Part shown: piece by piece, positions 32,325 to 44,400 of the stretch
Layout of the letters: each line of letters opens with the position of its first letter
Position numbering within the stretch: position 1 is the first letter of the stretch
Assembly: GCF_905475395.1 (NCBI RefSeq)
Contig: NC_058340.1
Location: 67,248,181-67,312,180, forward strand
Direction of reading: 5' to 3'
DNA from: Chrysoperla carnea
Taxonomy: Eukaryota > Arthropoda > Insecta > Neuroptera > Chrysopidae
Length of the DNA stretch: 64,000 nucleotides
The notes under the pieces: generated by a model
Told to the model about the DNA's origin: nothing
Database searches by the model: none
What the model saw: the letters and a program-made list of their open reading frames with translations, nothing else
Position numbers and translations under genes: made by a program

Positions 32325-35300
32325 TTATTTTTTTTCTGTATCTTGTGAAATTTGATCATCGGGCATTTGAATCCCGATTGGAGTTTCATCAGAAGCAACA
32401 TGTTCTTTCTTTTCATTAGCTTGAGCTTTTAATTGTTCTTTTGTTAATAGTGGAACGGGTGCATGTTGATCAGCACCCAAAGATGGCGAGGGGGCGGGTA
32501 AAGCTTCCTATAATTTAGATAGTTAAAAATAATTAGTTCTTCACTGCTCCATTTCTAAATATTAATTTGCGAAATTTCGAAATTTGCTTAGTTTTTCAAC
32601 CCAAAAGAGTAAATTATTTTAAGAGAATGCAACGTTGGACAAAAAAATTTTTTACCTAGGCATGTGGGGTATCGTCGAAAAGAGCTTTTTGAGCAGAGCA
32701 TGTATACGTATTTTGTTTACTTTTAAGATCATACACAAAGGCGTTAGAGGTTGTCAAAGAATCCAATTTTGATAATTTTTTATGTCTGATTTTCGAAAAT
32801 ACCTAGAACACAGACATACATTAAATATAGACTGACTATTACAAGTAAATGACATTCGTATTACTCGCATGTAAGAGGTCATCACATTGTGGGTGGTTTC
32901 TGAATTTTTGGAGATAAAGATATCTCAGGGGCAGTTAGCAGTATAAAATAGAGCAATCACAGATACTCAAATTTACTTTTTAATTCACGAGTATTTACGT
33001 ATGTACTTCGTTAGGTCGCTACTTTATTGCTTTTAGCTGACTAGTACTAACTGTTATTGACAAAAAAAACTACAAATCACGGAATGGTATCAGCTGCTAT
33101 AATTATTCATCAAGCTAGTTTAATAAACTTTAGGATATTGTTTTAGTGGTCTATATTTATTTGATACGTCTGTGATCTAGAAATATGGAATTCTGTACTA
33201 TCATTTTTGAGTGAGAGAGAAGAACATAAAAAAAATATATATATAGCTCTATAATTTCTATATTATAGAACCCACACGGACAAACAGATTTTTGATTGAC
33301 TGAGCCATTAACGAATAACTTGAATTTCATAAAAAAGATACATAAAATCTAATAAATAACGCCGGCAACACTGGCTATTATTCGTAACAATACGTACAAT
33401 TGATGAATCTCGGCTGGTACCAGGTTGTGATTTTTCACTTGCACTATACCATGCATCAGCTCTAATACCAGAAATTCTTACTCGAACTTTTAATGGTGCC
33501 AAAATTTTACATATAAGAGCTTTGCATGCTGTCGATACTTTTGGATCACGAGGAAATGTTACCTTGTTTGATACTTGCTAAAATCAAAATGTAACAATTA
33601 AAATATTTCATAAAAACATGCTCATATACGTCGTGCATTATTTGTCACAGCAGTCATGTTATTGTGTATAATACTTAGACTTCATCAAATTCTTAAGAAA
33701 AGAGGGTTTATGATCAAACTACCATAAATACTCAGTTATGTTGACTGCAAACTCAACGATTGTAATACTTACCTTTACCAATTGTGAATAATTTGTATCA
33801 TCGAATGGTAATCGTCCATAAACCATGGCGTAAAGAACGACACCCATTGACCATACATCAGACATCTGTGGTTGATACGGAATACCTTTTAATATTTCAG
33901 GTGATGCGTACGCATAACTACCACAAAACGTTTCACTTAATATAATTGATCCATTTTTTGTTTTTAAATGACCTCGGGCAAAACCAAAATCCGATAATTT
34001 TATATTGTAATTTGTATCCATTAACATATTTTCACATTTAATGTCTCTATATGCCGGAAAAAAAACTTACAAAAGTTGTTAAAAAATAAGATACCTCTTA
34101 CACATTTTTGTGTAGGTTTAAAAAGATCTAAGAATAGATCTATCATCGATGGTGAATAAAAAGATATAGAAGATATTTGTTATTCATTACATTAGTAATA
34201 AATAATGTAGCCCGAAAAAAAATTAAATCTTGATTTTAAAATGAAAAGGTCTATTTGATAAAATTGAAGGGCTATATTGACGCTTAATTAAAAAAAATTA
34301 TATTTTGAAACTACTATATATTTTTAAGCCTAACTTAAAATGCGAAAGAGGGTAATTATTGAAACGAAAAGAATACCTATGGACAACACCTCTTTCATGG
34401 CAATATTCAATTGAATCAACTAATTGCCGAAACCATTTACGTGCTCGAATTTCATCAATATGGGAATCTCGCCGTATCATGTCTAATAAACTTCCATTTT
34501 CAGCATATTCCATAACAATATATACCCTAAATTTTAAAATATAAAACAACTTTTTGGATTTAAGACTAATTTGTTCTAACTGGTAGTGTGTTATTCTTAG
34601 GATTTATATTTTAAGCTCTAACTAGAACAACTTTTATGATTAGGGCTATAGTAAATAGCTTAGCGTAGTAGTTCACTTTTCATGGTCAAGGTTTTTAATT
34701 GTATTATTAAAAATTGTTATGGCTGAGTTCAGTCGAACTTAGCTTATTTAATAACGGCCTCCCATAAATAAGGGATGGCGAACCAATGACATGAGACACA
34801 ATAATTTGGTCTCGCCACCGAACACAAAGTTTATTATGAAGTATTATATTAAGAATTACGAACTCAAAATATCCTACGAAACGAACGCTCGCTCGTTTGT
34901 ATTGTGGTTACATCGTGGACTGCGAGTTACTCGGCTGTAGATGTCATTGCTCGGTTTAGTAAACCTTCTCAAGAAGGAGAGTTTTTGAAAATTATTCGAC
35001 GCCACGTCCATGGCCTCGTTAAAAATTACTTTAGAAAAAATGGCACGTTGATATACATAAAAGTTCGCCACCCCTGGCCTATATCGATAATCTATGTTAA
35101 ATAATTCTGTGGAATTCTGAAACACTCTGCATAAAATGATTTTAATTAACCAAATAAACGAAAAATTGATACCTGTGTGTGGTTTCAATAGCTTGTAAAA
35201 ATCGTATTAAATTTGGATGTTTTAATCCTTTAACAACTTCAATTTCTCTTGGTAAGAATTTTTTCAAATAATCTGCCGGTGCTGTAAATTTACTTACTAT

Positions 35301-35972
35301 TTTCACAGCCACATTTGAATGATGGCGTTCACTGTATGCTACCTTGAAATTAATAAATTTAAACATAATCTACATTTTAATTAAACCTAGATCAGAAACT
35401 GTGTAATAGAACGATTTCCAAACCGACCAAAACTAGAAACATGCGAATCTCGGAAACGGCTGAAACGATTCGCTTCATGTTCATTTACATGAAATCATTT
35501 TTAAATAAAATGCTATATTTCAATACTTAAAATTAAAGTGAAATCATAATATCTCATACTGTTCTATTTTTATTTGAAATTAAAAATCTTTAAACCCAAT
35601 TTGATCACCTTATACGTTGAAATCACTCATGAGATGGCAACATTAAAGAAGAAATAATCTTACCAAATTTTAATATAAAATATCTTCAAAACGAAACGAG
35701 GTATCGAAACTTTTTGGCCTTTTGGAAATCGTAATCTTGCCAAAGAAAAAAAGGCCTTAAATCACCTTCACAGTAGCATATGATCCTTGTCCAATATTTT
35801 TACCTAACGCATAACCATGTGTCTCTAAAACTGTTGCCTTTTTCACCGGTTTAACTGGATCATGTACTTCTGATACCATTGGATTTGTGGGTACAACAAC
35901 TGCAGCGTGAACTTGTTGATTTGCATTGTGTAAGCTCTGTGGTCCCGAACTTTGATGTTCTTTATTTGGCAT
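32325..35972 (-). CDS. Testis-specific serine/threonine kinase (TSSK1/2/6-like), complete, 6 exons
   Basis: Exons 35972-35766, 35342-35173, 34526-34377, 34046-33773, 33577-33398 and 32507-32325 total 1164 nt (387 aa). The kinase domain begins near residue 52 with [17 protein letters not shown]. It then shows VAVKI (Lys83), [19 protein letters not shown], the catalytic loop VVHRDIKCEN (Asp177), LSDFGFARG (Asp195), an activation segment [12 protein letters not shown], and [20 protein letters not shown]. The residues needed for catalysis are present. [10 protein letters not shown] and the LSDFGF context point to the TSSK group, whose members act in spermatid development. The first ~50 residues and the last ~65 ([18 protein letters not shown] onward) are low in complexity. 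Donors are mainly GTAAGT or GTATNN; exon 5 uses GTACGT. The last junction (after RDSSI) rests on phase and donor quality alone. The 34527-35172 intron contains a hAT-like element. Confidence 0.92.
34771..35078. mobile_element. hAT-like non-autonomous element in a TSSK intron
   Basis: Ends AGGGATGGCGAAC (left) and GTTCGCCACCCCTGG (right) are imperfect inverted repeats close to the CAGGGGTGGCGAAC type seen in hAT elements. The body is less AT-rich than the intron around it. I could not define an 8-bp target duplication. Confidence 0.6.
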
Positions 35973-38421
35973 TGTTTTTTGATGCTTAATGCTATGATTA
36001 TTTAATTATACTATTTTAGCGCAAACATAATTTTTTTTAATATCTATTTTTAATTATTTTTGTCAAAATACACTTCAAATTTTAAAATTGAGAAAGATCA
36101 TTCAAAACGAACACTTTCCATGGAAGTGTTATTTGCGTTGCAATAGAAACATATTTTTTTAGAACAAAATGCTTTTCTTATTTAATTCAAAATATTTTGA
36201 TATTTTAGTTTGTCTTTTCATTCTTGATATCGAAACAGTTATAGATTTTGAAAGTAATGTCACAATTTTGTATTATTCAAACGGTTAGTTTTAAACATTT
36301 TTAATGGAAATTTGTATAATAATTCACATGATTTAAAGAGTCTGCGGCTTTTAAAAACGTGGCCTACTAGGAAAGCGTTTAAAATTTAGGTAGAAAATTT
36401 TCTTTTGTTCATTATCAAAAAATGCTTATATTTTTGCTTTAATGTTAGGTACTATTTTTAGTTATCTTTCGTAATCAGTATCTAATTTAGTGGTGGGTTG
36501 AAGAAGAGCCCTAATTTTGAATCATTTTTTTCAACTGTGATGTCAATTTTTCGCTAGCTATCACTTACCTGCTTCATTCCGGGACCAGGACTTCACATTA
36601 TTGAAACCTATTAGAGCTAAGTTAATTTTAATCACAAATTTGAAAAGAATGGCCCAAATTTAGTAGGATTACATACTTGGTTTATCAAAATTGGATAAAA
36701 TTTGGATTTTATTGAGCAAAATTAAATTTTTTGGATTCTGATGAAGTCATAAAGTTAAAAAATTCGATTTTTTGATAACACATGCAAATTTGATCCGATC
36801 CTATTAGAATTTTTTTTGAAACCCACTAATTTTGGGTCATTCTTTTCAGCTGTGATGTCAATTTTTCCTTAGCTATCACTTATGTGCTTAATTCCGGGAC
36901 CAGGACTCCACATTCTTGAAAACTATTAGAGCTAAGTTAATTTTAATTACAAATTTGAAAAGAATGGCCCAAATTTAGTAGGATTACATACTTGGTTTAT
37001 CAAAATTGGATAAAATTAGGATTTTATTGAGCAAAATTAATTTTTTGGATTCTGATGACGTCATAAAGTTAAAAAATTTGATTTTTAGATAACACACGAA
37101 AATTTGATCCGATTTTATTGGAATATTTTTTGAAACTCACTAATTTTGGATCATTCTTTTCAGCTGTGATGTCATTTTTTCGCTAGCTAATCTTTATGGC
37201 TTCGAATTATAAATAATACTAAACTTAGTGGGTTAGTCGATAAAATAAGAAAATGGCGAGAAATTCAATCAAATCATTTATACTTTAATTAACGTATATT
37301 TTTTACATGAATCATAAATATTAATATATCACATTGATTAGTCTTTAAAATTAATTATAAATATTAATATTAGCTATGATACAATTATTAATTCAACTCT
37401 TTTACACTCACAGTTATGTGTACTTAATTTCAATAAGAAAAGATATATCCCAAATCCAAACCGTTTTGAAATCAAGTTTTTCGTGAAGTTACTTTTACAC
37501 GACCAGATATTAATTAGTCCTGGTTTATATGGATTTGCATTAAGCTGAGAAAGTAAAAGAGGACATTAAATTTAAAATACACTTATTAAATTTTTAAAAG
37601 TTGAATTCTTATAATTCATCTTATAATTAGAATTTTTTCACATATTTATTTTTTTTAAAATAAATTTACAATGTTCGGTTTAAATCTTTGATGAAATAAT
37701 TATGAAGTTAAAGTTCAAATTTATCAAAAATTTTGACTGTAATAATATTTATTAATTTTTATTTTTTTGGAGGGCTAGGCCTAGAGTACATATATATTTT
37801 ATTTACACAATCGATTTTAATAGATTTTAGTCTGAATTAGTTCCAATTCGAATATAAAATGTTCGTTAAATATTGACGATAAAATTATTTCACAATTTTT
37901 CAGAATAAATAATCGTTCCATTTGGATTCGTAAATTGGATAAAAGTAGAACCGATTTTAATAGATAGATATTCAGTCAGCCTCGTCAGGAAACAGAAATC
38001 GCGTTGTGGATTAGCTAAACCCCGCATTGGCATTGCGGACGATCTCACATAGCTACTACATATCTTTTTTTTTGGAATACCTGTCGATTAAAATCGGTTC
38101 TATCATTTCTGAAATTAGTTCAAAATTGAGACAGACAATACAATGGCAATCTAGTTGGAAATCTAAGCCACCCGCTTTGAGAACGCGAAATAGGCTTACG
38201 ATTGAAGTCGCCGTGCTGACTAGCCTATGAAATTCTCAGCTTTTCTGAAATGACTCACTAAAATTACGCTTGGCCGCAGATCTATTAGGAGAATATATCT
38301 GATTGCAATCCATTAGGGTACTATACTCAATAGATCAATAATTTTGAACAATTTCCGTTTGAGCTTGCACTTTACACTGTTTTAATGTATTCACAATTAA
38401 ACAAGTAATTGAAAATAATTG
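35973..38421. other. Intergenic between TSSK and the nuclear receptor
   Basis: The TSSK promoter should lie just right of 35973. Apart from the tandem array (36518-37190) nothing is recognised. 37191-38421 is AT-rich receptor 3' flank. Confidence 0.45.
36518..37190 (-). repeat. Second array of the ~315-bp tandem repeat, opposite orientation
   Basis: Just over two units; the CTGTGATGTC landmark is at 36535, 36850 and 37164 (period 314-315). It is the same repeat as in the Sec8 intron, reverse-complemented and more diverged. TGACGTCA is kept at 37066-37073 and mutated in the other unit (TGAAGTCA near 36741). It lies upstream of the TSSK gene. Confidence 0.88.
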
Positions 38422-41400
38422 TCAATTCTTATACATATCACATAAAACTTTCTCCATGGGTGTATTTCCAATTGTACGATGAAAAAATACAGCCTCAACT
38501 CGTGATGCTGGTACCAAACGCAACAACGGTAACATCAGTAACAGTCGTCCAAATCGTGCCGGTTGTCCTGGCATTTGTGCTCGACAATGTTGTAGCAACA
38601 TAACTTGTGCTTGATCTTGTAAATTTTCAATTTGACTGGGATCTTTTAAACCACGTGTTTCTGGAAAGATCACTGAAAAATTTATTCTCGCTTTGTCGCA
38701 CTAAAATCGGCATAAAAATTAATACTTACCAGCACGAAACAATACAATTGCTTTTAAACATGCAAATTCGGCTGGATCCACTAGAATAGCTTTAAATCTG
38801 GATAATATATCGGCAAGTGTACGAACTTCGGTAGCTATTTGACTAGATTTTACACCATTTCCAGAACTTGCCATATGTTCACTAACCGAAAATAGTGGTG
38901 AAGATGCTGCGTCTAATGGCATACACCATTGTATCGCATTTAGTAGAAATAATTCACTCCAGGATTCTTCCAAAAGTATCACCTGGAATTCAATTCCTTA
39001 TTAAAAAAAAAAATTATATCGATTGAACTACAGCCATATTTGTTCGACTATTTTGGTGTCGTATTATATTATAAGTGCTCTATCTTCAAAAATTAAGTAG
39101 TAGGAAAAATATATATAGTTTACCTGATCTCGAAATGGTAGACTAGCAAAACTTGGTAAATTTTTTGCCCATTTAACAGCCATAAATAATAAACGGGCGG
39201 ATGTTTCATAAACAGTTTCATGTGCGGGATTATATAAAGACGGGTGTGGAGCTGGATTATGTGGTTCTGGTCGTACCGGTCCACTACTGGAACTTACTGC
39301 ACATGGTTGGACTGGTGTTCCACTTGTGCTTGATTCTCGTAACGATGGTGAATGTTCTTCTTCGTTTGTTACGTCAATGCTATCATCTAGAAAGAAAATT
39401 TTGAATCAATTTCAGCAAATTTTACGAAACATACGTGCATTTGATGACTGGTCGAATAGTTTTTGAGATGCGGATTAAAATCGATCCAAATATTGCGATA
39501 TCTCAGAAACTCTGCATCCAATCATTAAATTAACCGGATTTTTAAACTTTTTGGATCAAAATTACCCCATCCACCGAGATTCATCAAATTCCAAGACAAA
39601 ATTTTTTTTGCGATATTCTCGATTTTCAAAATAATTGCAAAAAATCGAAAAATTTCGATAAAACTCAGTCTGTGTCATTCCGCATAAAAGTTACTACTGA
39701 CCCAACGAAAAATAATGCCACGTTCTCAAGTTATTTGACTTCCAATTGATAAATATTTGTTGATTTGTTCGATTTTTTAAAAATATCAATCGATTATAGG
39801 CAATACACATTACATAGATGTGTGATTTTTGTGTAAAAAAACGGGTCTTTATTTTTTCGTCACGTAACTCTCAAATACAATTTCATTTAGTGATAAATTT
39901 TCTAGGATAAACCCGGTTGGTTTTGGACGCCTATTGAACCGATGATATTTTGTTTTTATAAAGGTATAGTTTACAAGCTACAACAGTCAATGTTCGGTTG
40001 TAACATGACGGCCGTGGCGACCGTGTAGAATAACTGGATGATTATGGATACCGTTGATGATGATGATTGGGATATAGTTGAGCTTTTAATATATTCAAAA
40101 AGTAAAATGGTTGTAGGATTATAAATGAATTAGTCCTTGTTTGGTGTATGTGTGTATGAGTGCCACTAATTAATCATTAGGGAGTTGTCGGTGTTTGAAT
40201 GTTTGCATTAATTACAGAGGATTTCATATGTCATTTCTATGTAGGTATGTTGGTTGCTGTTGTTGTACGTTCGTTCGGTTCAGTTCAATGATGTTGTGAG
40301 CAACGTATACTAACTATACAACATATTTATATAACGGCCAAACAATATGGAAACTTGGATGAAACTAACCAACAACAATAACAATGCTATGGAAAATGAA
40401 TTTCGAAATGGATATGATGTTGTTATTATGTATAAAATATATTTCTAGTATCCTATGTACAGTCAGAGACGATTAAAAGTTTAGAATTAGTACGAAAAGA
40501 TAGTGAACAAAAAACAATTAGGCAATAATCAAGAATCGAACCCCGGACCTATTTCTTTGGAGGCGAGCGCATTTTTTTTCCGAATAAGTCCGTTATTTGG
40601 CCCAATTTGTTTAATCTGACAAAAAATTTGAAAAATATGATCCAAAATTTATAAAATTAAATCATTGGTTCATTCAGTTAGGTAAATCTACGGATTTTGA
40701 TGCTAATTTGTAAAAAAATAGGTTTCTTTTCTTTTTTTTAGTAGGAACGATCCACGCGACATTTTGCGCGCGGTTTTTATCTCTACATGGTTTACTTTGG
40801 TTTTCTTATAAGTTTTCTTGAATATCTATGCTATTGATCGTATTGAGACGAATAAAAACAAAAGAATTGTTTAGTAAGAATTTCTGCATCGATCTTGCTT
40901 ACTATCGAACCCCGAACATAGCAAAATAACCTCAAAATCTCATAAAAATCGCAGTAACCTCATACTTTCAATTTTTCTGATAAATTTTCGAAAAAGTCGA
41001 AGGAATTGAGTTGCAATTTTGAAAAAGATGTAGCATATGATCATAAAAAGGGTAGTAAATTTAAGCCCGATATCGTCACAGAAAGGCTGACTTAAATCGA
41101 TTCCAACTCCTCATGGCAATGGCTGGACAATGACAGAGAACATCGACATGAGACATCGCGTATATTATCGAATAAAAAAAGGCTATTAGCACAGCTTGGT
41201 TACCTCTACTCAAGCTTCAGCTTAAAGAGCTTTACCAAAAATAAATCACTGACTCAATTTTAAAGAAAATTACTTTAAATTAGAAATCTTTTTATGTTTT
41301 CGACCACTTTAACTACAAAGCTAGAAAAACTATATCTATTGTTGTACTAAATTCACTCATATCTGTTGTAATAATAGTAGTAACACCATTGTAACTAACT

Positions 41401-44400
41401 AACCCGCCCATCATTAAAGGGTTTTATTTCATATTCATATAATATATCATCCTCATTCCAGAATCCAGGTACATCGTTAGTTATTATTTATGTAATAATA
41501 TTCATAACTGGACATTAGAATATATATTATATTTTGTTTTGTTGTTCGAATTCATTCGAATAGAGAGATTGTCCTTGTATTGCACATAGCACATATAACT
41601 AACTTTGTTGAAATAATTTTAATGCGTTTATCATCAAGTGTGGATCCAGAGAGGAGCAATTGGGACCATTGCCTTTTCCAGAAAGTAAGGAAAAGCATAG
41701 AAATTCTCCTTATTTGGCGTTTAATATTTTTCGAGATATCTCTTAAACTGTTCCCAAAGGAGGGGTATCGATAAGACTTCATTCCCGCCCCAGAGTAACG
41801 AAAAATCAAAATCATGCGATTTGATGTTTTCTTTATCACCATCCTGTGCTCTATAGAATAAAAAACTGTTGTCTCCGATTTGAATAAAATAAATTTTCTG
41901 CCGTAATGTTGGCCCAAAAAATACAAAAATTGGGTTCTTTTGACGATTGAACATGTAATTTCTTAGATGTCTCCTGAAATTGTACACGAAGGGTGATATC
42001 CTGTGCCAATTTCGACAGTCAATATCTTAAAGTCAATAAATTTCACAAAATGATCAAGATTTTCGTATTTCGTTCAAGTAAACCGAAGGCCCAGTAGTAG
42101 AAACAAGCAAACAATAAAATGTTAACGAAACAAATGATAAATGTCCTGTAGAAATTTTGTGAAGTCGCGCTTTCATCCGCCATATTGTGTCCTGCCTACA
42201 TAGTTTGAATTGGTATATATTTGAATATAATTTATTCATAAAATTTAATGATTTTATTTTATGTTTATACACAAGCTTTAAAAAAACTGAAGATTAAATC
42301 TGTTTCGCAATAAAATTAAAGGTTGTAAAATCTTTAGCTCACTTGAATTTTCGATAAGGGCATTAAAAACAAATAAGATATTTTTAAATTATAGCCCAGA
42401 TATTAGTGTACTTTAGTGTGTAACAAGTACCTGAATCGAAGCCAGGTGGATACAATGAAATTTTGTTTAAAATGTTTTTTTGTTTTATCTCTAAGATAAA
42501 TAAATCTTTGTCTAGAATCTATGTGCTTTCAAAGTACAGAAAGTAATTAAAGTGTCTAAAGTAAGTGGTGAAGAATATTAAGATTATCTATTAACGTTTA
42601 CTTTACCATCATTGTCGGTTAATTCATGTTTAGGTGTTGGAGGTTGTGGTAATGTTATTGACGGTGGTCCCAAAAGTCCTGGCGCATATCTAGCTGGTGA
42701 TAATGCCATTGCTAACGACACTGGTGGCCTAGAAGAATTAAAAAAAATCATTATTAAGTTTCTAATTGACGCCTATATGGACAAACAGTGATGTTTACGA
42801 AAAAATGTTTTATAACTAAAAGTTGTTTATTTTTTATAAGGTACATTTTTTATGCTTAAACTTTTGTTCTATCTCTAACGGTTTACAAGATGAGTCCTAC
42901 GGCCCAAGACCTATGTTGCTCATTTACGAACTCAAACTAACTTTTTACGCTCTGAATACGCCATAAAAATTTCATCGTGCTATCTCTTTTCCTTTTTGAG
43001 TTATCTTGTCCACAGACAGACGGGCAGACGGGCATACGGACTGACTACCGCAAATGGACTAATTTGGTGATTTTATGGTGATTTGTTCGTAGCATCAATT
43101 TTTTTTATGTATTTCATGTATGTAGGGTATAATAATACAATGTATTCCATATATGGAGATAAAAAGATATAAATTGAACCTCCATCATCAAGTCAGGTTG
43201 GCCGAGCGGTCTAAGGCGCCAGATTTAAGCTCTGGTTCCCAAACGGGAGCGTGGGTTCGAACCCCACACCTGACAATTTTTTTTTTTTTCTAAATTAAAA
43301 ATGTAATTACATCAATTAACAAAAATATTTAGAGTAATTTTCTTTTGAATTTTGTGACCTTATAATATTCAATATTTTTTCATTAGCAACGTATTTTTTT
43401 TGTAACAAATTTCCTATTGATTGATTGTTAATTATTAATAAATAATAAAAATAATAATAAATAACTTTTATAATAAAATGTTTGCTAGTTCAGGTGTAAA
43501 ACAATTTTTACAACAAAATAAAATCGATGAATTGGTATTAGATACTATAAAGTAATTTTATGGTGTACATTGTTCTAACAAAACAACCTTTGATCATTTA
43601 AATTATAATATATTATCAATCGTTTACCATTCATGATGTATCATCATATTATACGTTAACGTTATCTATGCTATCGTTATCATAATGCTCTTTGTTTTCT
43701 AAATGGTTGCTGATAACAAGTAACGACCTATATACTTTTAATACCCTTTACCTGTACAATGTGTCACAAAAAGTGTATACCTACTATTTTATAAAAAAAT
43801 AAGGTACACCACTTTTAGATTGAACAAGTGAAAGCAAACAACTGTCTGAGTAAATTGTTGAAATACCATGCATAGACAGTGTTGATTACTCTATAACATT
43901 ACACAAACATACATGACACACATATACATAACTGATAATCCCATATTAATACATACTATACAATTAACGCCTTATTTTGCGCCCTCGCGGGTAAACAGTG
44001 ATGTAAACAAAAAATGTTTCAAACAAAAGTTGTTTATTTTTTGATAAGAGATTTTTATATTTAAACTTTTGTTCTATCTCTAACGGTTTACAATACCCAA
44101 TTGACCTATGTTGCTCATTTACGAACTCTACCTCACTTTTTACGTCCTGAGTAGGCTGTAAAAATTTCAGCTTGATATCTTGTTTCGTTTTTGAGTTATC
44201 GTGTCCACAGATGGGCAGACAGACATCCGGGAATACACTAATTAGGTGATTTTATGAACACCTATACCAAACTTTTGTTCGTAGCATCAATATTTTTAAG
44301 CGTTACAAACTTGGGACTAAACTTAGTATACCTTGCATATTACATATACGCATGGTATAAAAATAACTTTTTTTTATATTAACATCGGGTCCTCTAGATG

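Noticed and set aside
38661-38672. Taking VIFP as part of the main receptor product
   Set aside because: Relatives read straight from the LF(K/R) segment into ETRGLKDP. The downstream acceptor fits that, so VIFP is kept only as a possible variant.
40531-40572. tRNA-like B box (GGTTCGATTC on the minus strand), possible SINE
   Set aside because: No A box, tRNA stem or SINE body next to it. A similar ATCGAACCCCGAACA at 40910 is equally isolated.
41552-41987. Overlapping frames of 88 and 124 residues in the receptor intron
   Set aside because: They contradict each other, match no domain, and have no splice sites in phase with the neighbouring receptor exons.
43479-43553. Short plus-strand frame starting ATGTTTGCTAGTTCAGG and ending at a GTAATT, like a first coding exon ([15 protein letters not shown]...)
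   Set aside because: Only about 25 codons, no matching second exon found downstream, and no family resemblance. Chance is more likely in AT-rich DNA.
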